The notes under the pieces were generated by a model that did not search any database, was not told the DNA's origin, and worked only from the letters and a program-made list of their open reading frames with translations. 64,000 nucleotides of DNA, taken from NCBI RefSeq assembly GCF_900113865.1, contig NZ_FOQY01000007.1, positions 62,001 through 126,000 of the forward strand, written 5' to 3'. The position numbers were made by a program, and so were the translations under genes. This DNA comes from Streptosporangium canum. Its GTDB lineage: Bacteria > Actinomycetota > Actinomycetes > Streptosporangiales > Streptosporangiaceae. Position 1 is the stretch's first letter, and the number at the start of each line of letters is the position of its first letter. Of this stretch, positions 41,481 to 50,604 are shown piece by piece.

Positions 41481-42380
41481 CTAGCCGAGAACGCCGAGCA
41501 GGCCGAGGTTCCTGGCCTTGGCGGGCTCGGCCGCCCGCCGGAGCTCCCTGCCGGAGGCGTCGAGGGTCACCAGCGTGTTGGCGGCCGCGCCCCTGACGCG
41601 GACCGCGAGGCGGCCGTCGCGCAGGTAACGGGCGCCCACCAGCCTGCCCTTGACGGGGATGGCGATCTTCTTGCCGGTCTTGGTGTCGTAGATCGACGGG
41701 GTGAACAGCGGAGTCCAGGAGCCGTCGCCGCCGGGGGCGTTCGGGCCGATCGCGTTCACCACGACCCGGCGGCTGTCGGGGGACAGGCTCTCCACGTGGT
41801 TGGCGAGCTTGATCCCCGGGACCTTGCCGGAGACGCGGGAGCGGGTGTCCAGCAAGTAGACGCCGGCGGTGTCGCCGGCGTAACCGGCGAGCGTCCTGCC
41901 ATCGGCCGACCAGGTCAGATGGCAGGGGCCGAGGGTCGTGCCGGAGTCGACCACGCCCTTGCCGTCCGCGCCGGCCACGGCCACGGCCATGGCCGCGGCC
42001 GTGCCCTTCCTCAGGTAGGCGACCCGCTTGCCGTCGGCGGTCCAGGCGGGGGTCAGGCAGGGGGCGCCGTAGGCGGCGTCCTTGGCGATCACCTTGTCCC
42101 CGCTCGCCGACCCCACGCGCAGACGGCCTTTCTCGTCGATCCAGGCGATGCGCCTGCCGTCGGGGGCCACCGAGAACTGCGCCGAGAGGGTCCCGCCGCC
42201 GATCCGGACGCTGGTCAAGCCGGGTCGCCGGTCGGTCAGCACCTGAACCTGGCCCTCCTGGTAGCCGAAGTAGACGGCGTCCGTGACCGGTGCCGCCTGC
42301 GACGAGGCCAGTGCGGGGGCGGCGACGGCGGCGGTCGACACGGCGAGTGCGACGCCGGCGGCCATGGCCCAGTGCTTCAA
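41481..42380 (-). CDS. secreted TolB/WD40-like beta-propeller protein
   Basis: This 299-residue protein has a signal peptide (MKHWAMAAGVALAVSTAAVA, cleavage near PALA-SS). Repeats with the TolB/PD40 pattern follow: SVAPDGRRIAWIDEKG, PAWTADGKRVAYLRKG, LTWSADGRTLAGYAGD and SLSPDSRRVVVNAIG. That gives about five to six blades, enough for a small propeller. No enzyme motif is evident; these proteins usually mediate binding. It lies 59 bases downstream of the kinase gene at 42440 and may share its transcript, which would make it a candidate output or sensor partner. Confidence 0.75.
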   Translation of the reverse strand: MKHWAMAAGVALAVSTAAVAAPALASSQAAPVTDAVYFGYQEGQVQVLTDRRPGLTSVRIGGGTLSAQFSVAPDGRRIAWIDEKGRLRVGSASGDKVIAKDAAYGAPCLTPAWTADGKRVAYLRKGTAAAMAVAVAGADGKGVVDSGTTLGPCHLTWSADGRTLAGYAGDTAGVYLLDTRSRVSGKVPGIKLANHVESLSPDSRRVVVNAIGPNAPGGDGSWTPLFTPSIYDTKTGKKIAIPVKGRLVGARYLRDGRLAVRVRGAAANTLVTLDASGRELRRAAEPAKARNLGLLGVLG

Positions 42381-42439
42381 AGGATCTCCTCGGATCAGTT
42401 CACCAACGGGTAGTTAGAACCCTGAAAGGGGGAAAAGGT

Positions 42440-44602
42440 TCACATCTGGGCGGCCGAAATCGGCAGCACGGCCTCCACCACGGTGCCGCCGCCGGGCGCC
42501 GCGCCGATCACGCACGTCCCGCCGAGCTCCGCGGCGCGCTCGCGCATCGACAGCAGGCCGATGCCCGAGCGCGGTACCGCGGGCAGCCCGTGCCCGTCGT
42601 CCTGGACGCGGACCACCAGCGACTCGCCGCGTCGCAGCGAGACCGTCGCCGAACGGGCCCGCGCGTGTTTGCGGATGTTGGTGAGCCCCTCCTGCGCGAT
42701 CCGGTAGGCGGCCACCTCGGCGGCCGCGGGGAGGTCGGACAGGTCGCCCTCGGTCTCGACGGCCACTTGCGGCTCCCCCTCGGCGGCCAGCGCCCGTACG
42801 GCTCCGGCCAGGCCGAGCTCGTCCAGGGTGGGCGGGCGCAGGCCGTAGACCAGCTCCCTGATCTCCTGGCCGACCGCGTCCATGCCGCCGCGCAGCTCGG
42901 CCAGGAGCCGTTCGGCGGAGGCGGGGGCTGTGCGCATGCTGATCCTGGCCATGTTGATCGACATCGCCATGTCGGTCAGCGCGTGGCCGAGCCCGTCGTG
43001 CAGGTCCCGGCGGAGGCGGCGGCGCTCCTCCTCGCGGGCGGTGAGAATCCGCTCGCGGGAGCGCTGCAGGTCGGCGGTCATCCGTACGGCGTGCACCACG
43101 TCCGCCACGTACGGCGTGACCACGGCGATCAGCCGGTCGTTGTGGGCCGCGGCGAACCTGCGGGGGCCCGGGGCGCCGAGGAGCAGCCGCCCGACCGGTT
43201 CCCCGTGCCAGACCAGCGGCACCGTGCGCGGGGCCGGGCCCAGCAGGCCGGCCTCCACCCGCCTGATCCCCGGGTCGTCCACTTCGACCGCGACCCCGGT
43301 GACGCTCAGCCCGTCGCGGATCACCGCGGTCACGGCGGCGAGGGCGTTGGCGGGATCGGCCCCGCCGACCTCGTGGGCCAGCCGGGCGGCCAGGGCGCGC
43401 GGATCGCCGTGCGTGCCGTACATGAGCCGGTCGACCCAGCGCCGCAGCACGAGGCGGAGCGGGTGGAAGACGACCCCGGCGAACAGCGCCGCCGTCAGGC
43501 CGCCGATCCGGTCGTAGTCGGACAGGGTCAGCCCGGCGAGCGCGCCGACCCCGAAGTAGACGGCGCTGACGGCGGCGATCAGCCCGGCGGCCACGAAGGC
43601 GCGGCTGACCACGGTGTCGATGCCGTAGAGCCGGTAGCGCAGTACGGAGAAGGCGATGGCGACCGGGATCAGCCCGGTCGCGACCGTGGCCGCCACGTGC
43701 CAGGCGGCCCCGGCGAGCAGGAAGACGACGTAGACGGCGAACGCGGTCAGCGGCCAGGCGATCTGGCGGCGCAGGACGGGGTCGGCCCGGCGGGCGCGCA
43801 GGGCCAGGGAGAGCAGTGACAGGACCGCCAGGAGGTTGATCAGGCCGGCCAGGAAGTTCTGGATCGTGAGGTTGTAGGGGGCCAGCGCGTCGATCGCGAG
43901 CGGGTTGGGGATGATCTGGGGGAGCGGGTAGTCCTTGGCGGGCGGTGCCGGGCGCACGACGAGGCGGACCGTCTCCACCACCATCACCGCGACCGCCGCG
44001 ACCACCAGCGGCCGCCAGCGCCGGGAGGGCAGCCGCCCGTCGGGGGAGTACAGCGGGAGCACGATCGCCAGCAGCGTGCCGCCCACGATCCAGCCGATCC
44101 CTCCGGCGTAGCGGTAGTAGCCCGCGGTCGCCAGGTCGCCCGAGGCCCCGGAGTAGCTCATCATGGCGCTGCCGAAGACGTTGACCGCGCAGCCCAGCCC
44201 GCCGGCGGACATCAGCCAGGCGGTGGCCGGGCGCGAGCGGTGGGCCAGCAGGAAGGCGGCCACCACCGGGAAGGTCAGTCCGCAGGCCAGGTCGGGTGTG
44301 ACGAATATGCCCGGGAACCACTCGGGCGGGAGGTTCACGGTGATCACGATGCCGATCACCGTGAGCGTGAGCGCGGTGGCCGCCACCACGACGATGACGA
44401 CCAGCCGGGCCCCGGGCAGCGAGGCGAACGCGGGGCCGGCGCCCTCCCGGCGCGCGGGCCGGGGGGAGTCGCGGGCCGCCGGGAAGGCCGGGGCGTCCGT
44501 GCCCTCCCGGCGCGCGGGCCCGGGGGCCTCGGGGGTCTTCCGGCCCGACGCCTCCGGCACCGCCGGGGCCGCCGCGTCGCGGCCCCGTTCCTTCGTGCAC
44601 AT
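42440..44602 (-). CDS. membrane sensor histidine kinase (NarL-type partner), copy 1
   Basis: This 720-residue kinase has a disordered N-terminus with two repeats around PARREG. About eight to ten membrane helices form the sensor (residues ~65-330). A GAF-like linker follows, then HisKA_3 with the phosphoacceptor His near residue 535 (LRRDLHDGLGHALTDM), N-box EGLTNIRKHA, and G boxes DDGHGLP and GIGLLSMRERA. The architecture matches the 46151 kinase. It starts two bases after the stop of the SARP-receiver-LuxR gene, so the kinase and regulator are coupled. Confidence 0.88.
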   Translation of the reverse strand: MCTKERGRDAAAPAVPEASGRKTPEAPGPARREGTDAPAFPAARDSPRPARREGAGPAFASLPGARLVVIVVVAATALTLTVIGIVITVNLPPEWFPGIFVTPDLACGLTFPVVAAFLLAHRSRPATAWLMSAGGLGCAVNVFGSAMMSYSGASGDLATAGYYRYAGGIGWIVGGTLLAIVLPLYSPDGRLPSRRWRPLVVAAVAVMVVETVRLVVRPAPPAKDYPLPQIIPNPLAIDALAPYNLTIQNFLAGLINLLAVLSLLSLALRARRADPVLRRQIAWPLTAFAVYVVFLLAGAAWHVAATVATGLIPVAIAFSVLRYRLYGIDTVVSRAFVAAGLIAAVSAVYFGVGALAGLTLSDYDRIGGLTAALFAGVVFHPLRLVLRRWVDRLMYGTHGDPRALAARLAHEVGGADPANALAAVTAVIRDGLSVTGVAVEVDDPGIRRVEAGLLGPAPRTVPLVWHGEPVGRLLLGAPGPRRFAAAHNDRLIAVVTPYVADVVHAVRMTADLQRSRERILTAREEERRRLRRDLHDGLGHALTDMAMSINMARISMRTAPASAERLLAELRGGMDAVGQEIRELVYGLRPPTLDELGLAGAVRALAAEGEPQVAVETEGDLSDLPAAAEVAAYRIAQEGLTNIRKHARARSATVSLRRGESLVVRVQDDGHGLPAVPRSGIGLLSMRERAAELGGTCVIGAAPGGGTVVEAVLPISAAQM

Positions 44603-44604
44603 CG

Positions 44605-46065
44605 TTACCTGCCTATGCCACCCGGGTTGACCAGCCCCGACTCGTAGGCCGAGACGACGAGCTGGGCCCGGTCGAACAGCCCCAGGTGGTCCAGGAGCTT
44701 GGACACCGACTGCGACACCGCCTGTTCGGAGACCGACAGGGTCGCCGCGATCTGCCGGTTGGTGAGCCCCCGGGCGACCAGTTTCATCAGGTCCAGCTCG
44801 GTGTCGCCGAGACCGGCGAGCCCGGGCGGGGCCGAGGGGTCGGTGCGCCCGGCGAACGAGGCGATCAGCCGGGTGGTGACGGCCGGGTCGATCAGCGCGT
44901 CACCGGCCTGCGCGGCGCGCATCGCGCTGATGAGCTGCTCGGGGGCCGAGGTCTTGAGGACGAAGCCGCTCACCCCGGCCCGCAGCGCCGCGTAGAGGTT
45001 GTCGTCCGTGCCGAACGTGGTCATCATGATCACCTTTGGCGGGGAGTCGTCGGCCAGGATCCGCCGGGCGGCGGTCAGCCCGTCCAGCCGGGGCATCTGG
45101 ATGTCCATCAGCACCAGGTCGGGCGAGGTCTCCCGGACGGCCGCGATCGCCTGCTCGCCGTCCTCGGCCTCGGCCACGAGATCGAAGCCGGGTTCGCTGT
45201 CCAGCACGACCCGCAGGCCGGTGCGGACCAGGGCCTGGTCGTCGGCCACCACGATGCGCAGCCCCGCCGGCCGCTCGGTCACCCGCGCGGAGGCTGTCTC
45301 CTTGGGAGCCGCGGGCGGGTCCAGATGCGCGGCCTGCGACAGCATGTCGGACTCCAGGCGCTGGAGGGTGGCGCCGAGGTCGAGCCCGAGCTCGTCGCGG
45401 AGCATCACCCTGGCGCGTCGGAGCGCTCCCAGCGCGTCGCCCTGCCGGCCGCTCCGGTAGAGCGCCAGGGCGAGCAGCCGCCAGGCCTCCTCCCGCAGCG
45501 GATGGGCCGAGGCGTGCGCCTCCAGGTCGGCCACCAGGGCACCGGACTGCCCGAGCAGCAGGCCCGCGTCGGCGCGGTGCTCGACCGCGATCAGCCGCAG
45601 CTCCTCCAGCCGGCCCGCCTCGGTCACCGCCCACGGCAGGTCGGAGAACTCGGCGAGCGCGGGGCCCCGCCACAGCGCGAGAGCGTCGTTCAGGCGCTCC
45701 CACACCACGGACGGCTCGCCCTCCATCTTGACCGCGCTCTCGAACGTCCAGGAGTCCACCTGGCCGGGGGCGGCGCGCAGCGCGTATCCCGGCGGGGCGG
45801 AGACCAGCACCTCCGCCTCCTCCCTGGGCGCGCGGCCGGGTTCCAGGGCGCGCCGCAGCCGCGAGACGTATCCCTGGATGGTGGACAGCGCCTGGGCCGG
45901 GGGCTCGCCCGGCCAGAGCTCGTCGATGAGCATGCTCACGGGGACGGCGCGACCACCGGCTACGAGGAGCCGGGCCAGCACCGCCATCTGGCGTTGGCCG
46001 CCGAGGTCGAGCACCACGTCGCCGTGGCGCGCCTGGAACGGTCCTAAAGCACGAAATGTCAGCAT
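44605..46065 (-). CDS. SARP-receiver-LuxR fusion response regulator
   Basis: This 486-residue protein has three regulatory parts in one chain. Residues ~1-95 are an OmpR-type winged HTH (GGQRQMAVLARLLVAGGRAV, SMLIDELWPGEPPAQALSTI). Residues ~100-245 are a BTAD domain, as in SARPs (FESAVKM, LWRGPALAEF, REEAWRLLALALYRSGRQGDAL). Residues ~269-390 are a receiver with the acidic pair D275/D276, phosphoacceptor D321 (LVLMDIQMP) and K371. Residues ~415-480 are a LuxR HTH (GLTNRQIAATLSVSEQAVSQ). Two DNA-binding domains around a receiver is unusual. It is flanked by two paralogous kinases on the same strand. ATG 46065 is favoured; a TTG at 46110 is possible. Confidence 0.88.
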   Translation of the reverse strand: MLTFRALGPFQARHGDVVLDLGGQRQMAVLARLLVAGGRAVPVSMLIDELWPGEPPAQALSTIQGYVSRLRRALEPGRAPREEAEVLVSAPPGYALRAAPGQVDSWTFESAVKMEGEPSVVWERLNDALALWRGPALAEFSDLPWAVTEAGRLEELRLIAVEHRADAGLLLGQSGALVADLEAHASAHPLREEAWRLLALALYRSGRQGDALGALRRARVMLRDELGLDLGATLQRLESDMLSQAAHLDPPAAPKETASARVTERPAGLRIVVADDQALVRTGLRVVLDSEPGFDLVAEAEDGEQAIAAVRETSPDLVLMDIQMPRLDGLTAARRILADDSPPKVIMMTTFGTDDNLYAALRAGVSGFVLKTSAPEQLISAMRAAQAGDALIDPAVTTRLIASFAGRTDPSAPPGLAGLGDTELDLMKLVARGLTNRQIAATLSVSEQAVSQSVSKLLDHLGLFDRAQLVVSAYESGLVNPGGIGR

Positions 46066-46075
46066 TGCAGGCGTA

Positions 46076-46103
46076 ATCGTAGAGCTACCTGGTCCAATGT
46101 CAT
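46076..46103 (-). promoter_or_regulatory. candidate promoter of the SARP-receiver-LuxR gene
   Basis: On the minus strand, ATGACA (complement of 46098-46103) and TACGAT (complement of 46076-46081) are 16 bases apart. Transcription would start just upstream of the ATG at 46065, leaving almost no leader. The 85-bp gap after the upstream kinase leaves room for a promoter of its own. Confidence 0.4.
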
Positions 46104-46150
46104 ACGGCAATACCCACCATCGTTCGCAGGCTGTAAGAAATCATCGGTCG

Positions 46151-48103
46151 TCAGATCTCCACATTCACGCTCAGCGGCAGCACCGCCTCGACCACGGTGC
46201 CCCCCTCCGGGGGCGAACCGATCACACAGGTGCCGCCGAGTTCGGCGGCCCGCTCGCGCATCGACGCCAGCCCGACCCCGGAGCGCCGGCCGGGCTGGAC
46301 ACCGACCCCGTCGTCGCTCACCCGCACGCGCAGGTCCTCGCCCCGCTCCAGGGAGACCCGCACCACCTCGGCCCGGGCGTGCTTGCGGACGTTGGTCAGC
46401 GCCTCCTGGACGATCCGGTAGGCGGCCACCTCGGCGGCGGCCGACAGGCCGGTCAGGTCCCCGCTCACCTCCACCGCGACGTCGGGCCCGGCCATCTCGG
46501 CCAGTGCCCCGGCCAGGCCCAGGTCGTCCAGGGCGGGCGGGCGCAGGCCGTACACCAGGTGCCTGATGTCGCTGGTCACGCTGTCCATGCCGGAGCGCAG
46601 CTCGGTGAGCATGAGGTCGGCGGTCTCGGGGGAGACGTGCAGGGAGCGGCGGGCCGCGTTGATGGACATGGCCATGCCGCTGAGCGACTGGCCGAGGCCG
46701 TCGTGGAGATCGCGGCGCAGGCGGCGGCGCTCCTCCTCACGGGTGGCGACGATCCGCTCGCGCGAGCGCCGCAGCGCGCCGACCAGCCGGACCGCGTGGG
46801 CGGCGTCCGCCACGTACGGCGTGAGCGCGGCGATGACCCGCTCGTTGTGCGCGGCGGGCAGCCGCCTGACCCCCGGCGGGCCGATGAGCAGGCGGCCCAC
46901 GGGCTCGCCGTGCCAGACGAGCGCGACGTCGCGGACCACCTCCCGCAGGTCTCCCGCCGTCGCCTCGCCGGACGGGCCGTCCTGGAACCGCACCGCCACC
47001 CCGGTCACCGCCAGCCCCTCGCGCAGCACGTCCAGGGCGGCGACCAGCCCGCCGGCCGGATCGGTCCGCTGCAGGCGCCGCCTGAGCTCTCCGGCGAGCG
47101 CCACCGGATCGCCCTTGCTGCCGTAGAGCAGGTGGTCGGCGCCGCGCTGGAGCACCCGCCGCAACGGGTGGAAGAACGCCCCGGCGCAGAGCGCGGCGAA
47201 CAGGCCGCCGATCCGGTCGACGTCGGACAGGAACAGGCTGGAGGCGGCCCCCGCCGCCACGTACACCCCGCCGATCGCGCCGACCAGGCCCGCGCCGACG
47301 AGCGTCCGCGTGATCAGCGTCTGGATGCCGTAGAGCCGGTAGCGCAGCACCGCCACCGCGATCGCGGCGGGGATCAGCGGGAGGGTGAAGGAGGCCAGCC
47401 ACCAGATCGGGTCGCCCACCACCCACGGGATGATCAACCCGGCGAACGCGAGCAGCGGCCAGAGGATCTGACGCCGCTCGACCGGTCCCGCGCGGTGCAG
47501 GCGCACCGCCAGCGACAGGAAGGCCAGCCCCATCGCCCCGGCGGACAGGCGGTGCAGGATCTCCATGACGGCCGGCAGCGGCGGCTGCACTTCGAGGACG
47601 GTCAGCAGCGACCGCAGGCCCTCCAGGCCGAGCACCAGCACGGCGAAGACCACCAACGGGCGCCACCGGGACGAGGGCAGGCGGCCGGTCGGATACAGCA
47701 GGGGCAGCAGCACGCCCAGCAGGAGCGTCGCGACGACCCAGCTCTGGCCGACGATCACCCACAGGACCTTGGGCGCACCCGTCGCGTAGGGGGAGGGGGC
47801 GTGCAGCAGGGCGATGTTGGCCAGCAGGATGTTGGTCGCGCAGGCCAGGCCGCCCAGCACCAGCAGCCAGCCGATGATCAGGCGGGGCCGGTTGAAGACC
47901 AGCAGCGCTCCGAAGATCGGGAACGCGGTCCCCGCCATGTCCTCGGGGGCGAACGGCAACGGCGTGTAGGAGGGCTGCGGCAACTGCGCCGTGACCCAGA
48001 TGTTGACGCACTCCATGGCGACGGACACGGTGGCGGCCAGCAATGCCGCCACCCGCGCCTGAACAGGCGTAACCGTCGGGAACACCCGGCTCAGCCCGCG
48101 CAT
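46151..48103 (-). CDS. membrane sensor histidine kinase (NarL-type partner), copy 2
   Basis: This 650-residue paralogue of the 42440 kinase has about nine to ten membrane helices (residues ~15-300), then a linker and GAF-like region. HisKA_3 is LRRDLHDGLGQSLSGM, the N-box EALTNVRKHA, and the G boxes DDGVGVQPG and GVGLASMRERA. Both kinases share RERAAELGGTCVIG near the C-terminus. It lies 85 bp upstream of the SARP-receiver-LuxR gene on the same strand. The two kinases may feed different inputs to one regulator, or one may be a duplicate in decline; both look intact. Confidence 0.88.
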   Translation of the reverse strand: MRGLSRVFPTVTPVQARVAALLAATVSVAMECVNIWVTAQLPQPSYTPLPFAPEDMAGTAFPIFGALLVFNRPRLIIGWLLVLGGLACATNILLANIALLHAPSPYATGAPKVLWVIVGQSWVVATLLLGVLLPLLYPTGRLPSSRWRPLVVFAVLVLGLEGLRSLLTVLEVQPPLPAVMEILHRLSAGAMGLAFLSLAVRLHRAGPVERRQILWPLLAFAGLIIPWVVGDPIWWLASFTLPLIPAAIAVAVLRYRLYGIQTLITRTLVGAGLVGAIGGVYVAAGAASSLFLSDVDRIGGLFAALCAGAFFHPLRRVLQRGADHLLYGSKGDPVALAGELRRRLQRTDPAGGLVAALDVLREGLAVTGVAVRFQDGPSGEATAGDLREVVRDVALVWHGEPVGRLLIGPPGVRRLPAAHNERVIAALTPYVADAAHAVRLVGALRRSRERIVATREEERRRLRRDLHDGLGQSLSGMAMSINAARRSLHVSPETADLMLTELRSGMDSVTSDIRHLVYGLRPPALDDLGLAGALAEMAGPDVAVEVSGDLTGLSAAAEVAAYRIVQEALTNVRKHARAEVVRVSLERGEDLRVRVSDDGVGVQPGRRSGVGLASMRERAAELGGTCVIGSPPEGGTVVEAVLPLSVNVEI

Positions 48104-48174
48104 CGCCCCGGCCCTTCTATGTCGTACTTAGAGGGACCTTAACGGGCGCGGACAACAATCCAATCAACAAGCGA

Positions 48175-49413
48175 TCAATGCGCGGCCGCCGCCGTACGGC
48201 GGCGCAGCGCCGGACCGATCGCGAGCAGGCCCCCGGCGGCCACCAGATTGATCGCGCCGATGGCCGGCCAGAGCACCGCCGGGCCCACCTCCAGCAGCCC
48301 GGTGCCGAGCAGCGGAGCGATCAACGCCCCGCCCGACCACGCGAAGCCGTACATGCCGGAGTAGCGTCCGCGCAGGTGGGGCGGGGCGAGCGCGGCCACG
48401 ATCGCGCCCGGGATGCCCGCGGTGACGATCTCGCCCGCCGTCCACAGGATCACCGAGAGCGCGTATCCGGCGATGCTGGAGACGGCGGCGGTCAGCGCGA
48501 AGCCCGCGCCGATGACCGCCAGGCCCACCGCGAGCACGGTGCTGTGGTCGAGCCGGCCGAACCAGTCGCCGGTCAGCGGCTGGACGAGCACGATCAGGAC
48601 GCCGTTGACGGCGATCACCATGCCGTAGTCGACGGCGGTGAACCCCCCGTGGGTCATCGCCAGCGGCAGGGTGGTGAACGCCTGGCTGTAGGCCACGGTG
48701 GAGATGAGGGTGATCACGCTGAAGGCGACCATCAGCCGGTCCTTGAGCACGTCGGCGAAGCCGCCGCGCCCCCGCCCGTCCGGCCCGTCCAGCCCGCCCG
48801 GACCGCTCCGCGCCGGCAGCGTCTCCGGCACCGCCCGCCACACCAGCAGGCCGAAGGCCAGCGAGGTGGCGGCGTTGATGCCGAACATCCAGCCGTACCC
48901 GGCCTGGGCGAGCCAGCCGCCCGCGACCATCGCCACCGCGAAGCCCAGGTTCAGCGCCCAGAAGAGCAGCCCGTAGGCGCGCGGCCGGTCGAGGGGCGGG
49001 ATCAGGTCGGCCACCAGGGCGGTGGACGCCGGCCGGTAGATGTCCACGGTCATGCCGAGCACGAACATGGTGGCGACGATCGCCGGGAGCGAGGCGCTGT
49101 AGCCGAGCGCCACCATGGTGGCCGCGGTCGCGACCATGCCGCCGGTCAGGGTGATCCGCCTGCCGAACCGGTCGGCCAGCCAGCCGGCGATGATCTGCGA
49201 CAGCAGCGAGCCGACGCCGAAGACCGCCATCACCGCCCCGGCGGCGGCCAGGGACATGCCGCGGGCCTGGGTCAGGTAGACGCCGATGAACGGCTGGACC
49301 ATCATGCCCACCCGGTTCACCAGCGTGCCGGTCCACAGGGCCCAGAACGCCGGGGGCAGGCCACCGAGCCTCGACCGCAGGAAACCGGGTCCGGCGAGGG
49401 TCGTACTTGTCAT
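48175..49413 (-). CDS. MFS transporter, divergent from the ArsR regulator
   Basis: This 412-residue MFS protein has about 12 helices, with GWLADRFGRRITLTGGM as motif A (loop 2-3) and a long central loop (RSGPGGLDGPDGRGRGG). The final segment LSVILWTAGEIVTAGIPGAI fits the DHA1 type. ATG 49413 is taken as the start; GTG 49431 is possible. It is divergent from the ArsR/DUF5937 regulator and may be its target. A drug or metabolite export role is generic inference. Confidence 0.85.
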   Translation of the reverse strand: MTSTTLAGPGFLRSRLGGLPPAFWALWTGTLVNRVGMMVQPFIGVYLTQARGMSLAAAGAVMAVFGVGSLLSQIIAGWLADRFGRRITLTGGMVATAATMVALGYSASLPAIVATMFVLGMTVDIYRPASTALVADLIPPLDRPRAYGLLFWALNLGFAVAMVAGGWLAQAGYGWMFGINAATSLAFGLLVWRAVPETLPARSGPGGLDGPDGRGRGGFADVLKDRLMVAFSVITLISTVAYSQAFTTLPLAMTHGGFTAVDYGMVIAVNGVLIVLVQPLTGDWFGRLDHSTVLAVGLAVIGAGFALTAAVSSIAGYALSVILWTAGEIVTAGIPGAIVAALAPPHLRGRYSGMYGFAWSGGALIAPLLGTGLLEVGPAVLWPAIGAINLVAAGGLLAIGPALRRRTAAAAH

Positions 49414-49452
49414 GCCGCCAGGGTTGGACACGCGCCCGGCGGTGCGCGAATC

Positions 49453-49470
49453 TTTTAGCCGTGCCTAAAA
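49453..49470. promoter_or_regulatory. operator overlapping the ArsR start codon
   Basis: TTTTAG (49453-49458) and CTAAAA (49465-49470) form a 6-6-6 inverted repeat centred on CCGTGC, which contains the GTG start of the regulator. The AT-rich dyad stands out against the GC-rich surroundings and lies in the gap to the divergent MFS gene. Autoregulation is inferred. Confidence 0.5.
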
Positions 49471-50438
49471 AGTCGTGTCACGTCGAGTGGATCTTCGCCC
49501 CGGACGACGTGGCCCGGATCCGCTTCGCGTTCTCACCGATCTGGGAGCTGGTCGTCAGCCTGCGCGCGCTGCGCGACCCGGCCAGGCACTCCCTCCACCT
49601 GCCCTGGGTGCGCGCCGTACGGCCCCGCCTGGCCGGCGTCGACCTGTCGGAGCTGTTCGCGCTGGTCCCGCTCCAGGGGTATCTCGTGGACTTCGTCACC
49701 CCCACGCCCGAGACCCCGATGCCCGACTTCGCCGCCGACCTCGAACGGGTACGGCGGACGCCCCCCGAGCGGGCGGCCGAGGAGGCGGGCTGGGTGACCG
49801 GGGCGGACCCCCACGTCATCGAGCGCTTCATGGCCGACCCCGAGGCGGGTGTGGCGCGGGTCGCCGACACCCTGGAGCGCTACTGGGAGACGGCGTTCGC
49901 CGAGTTCTGGCCCCGGATCTACGGCCTGCTGGAGGCGGACGTGCTGCGGCGCTCCCGGCAGCTCGCCGTGGGCGGGGCCCGCGAACTCTTCTCCGACCTG
50001 CACCCGAACGTGCGCTGGCGCGGTGACCGGCTCAGGGTCACCCGGCCCTGGGACTACACCGAACCGATCGGCGGCGACGGCCTGGTGCTGGTGCCGACGG
50101 CCTTCTACTGGCCGGACACGGCCGTGATGGTCGAGCCGTACCAGCCGATGCTCCTCTACCCGGCGACGGGCGTCGGCACGCTGTGGGCCTCGGGCCCTCC
50201 GCCCGCCCCGGGGGCCCTCGCCGCGCTGCTCGGCCGTACCCGGGCGCAGATCCTGACCGCCCTGGCCGACCCCGCGACCACCTCGGCGCTCGCCCGGCGG
50301 ATGACCCTCACCCCGGGCGCCGTCAGCCAGCACCTGACCGTCCTGGCCGACGGGGGCCTGGTGACGCGCCGCCGCCTGGGCCGCGAGGTCGTCTACCGCC
50401 GCACCCCGATGGGCGACTCCCTGGTCTGCGTGTCCTGA
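49461..50438 (+). CDS. ArsR-type regulator with DUF5937-like N-terminal domain
   Basis: This 325-residue protein has a large N-terminal domain (residues ~1-230, FSPIWELVVSLRALRDPARH typical of DUF5937) and a C-terminal ArsR winged HTH (ILTALADPATTSALARRMTL, then TPGAVSQHLTVLADGGLVTRR, about residues 270-312). No Cys metal site like that of classical ArsR is visible, so it is not an obvious metal sensor. Start GTG 49461 lies within a dyad that could be its own operator. It probably regulates the divergent MFS pump. Confidence 0.82.
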   Translation: MPKKSCHVEWIFAPDDVARIRFAFSPIWELVVSLRALRDPARHSLHLPWVRAVRPRLAGVDLSELFALVPLQGYLVDFVTPTPETPMPDFAADLERVRRTPPERAAEEAGWVTGADPHVIERFMADPEAGVARVADTLERYWETAFAEFWPRIYGLLEADVLRRSRQLAVGGARELFSDLHPNVRWRGDRLRVTRPWDYTEPIGGDGLVLVPTAFYWPDTAVMVEPYQPMLLYPATGVGTLWASGPPPAPGALAALLGRTRAQILTALADPATTSALARRMTLTPGAVSQHLTVLADGGLVTRRRLGREVVYRRTPMGDSLVCVS

Positions 50439-50506
50439 CCGGACGGTGCGGGGAGCGGCGTACCGGAGCCGGTGGCGGCGCGGAGCCGGGGCCGTCCGCC
50501 CGTCCG

Positions 50507-50554
50507 CCCGGCGGGCCGGACATCCGCCTCGCGCCGGACGTCCGGCCCGCCGGG
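50507..50554. terminator. convergent terminator with 15-bp stem
   Basis: CCCGGCGGGCCGGAC (50507-50521) pairs perfectly with GTCCGGCCCGCCGGG (50540-50554). It lies between the ends of the ArsR gene and the terpene synthase gene and likely serves both. Confidence 0.7.
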
Positions 50555-50604
50555 CGCGCCCCGCCCGGACGGCTCGGGGCGCACCCGGGATCCGCGCGGT
50601 CACC

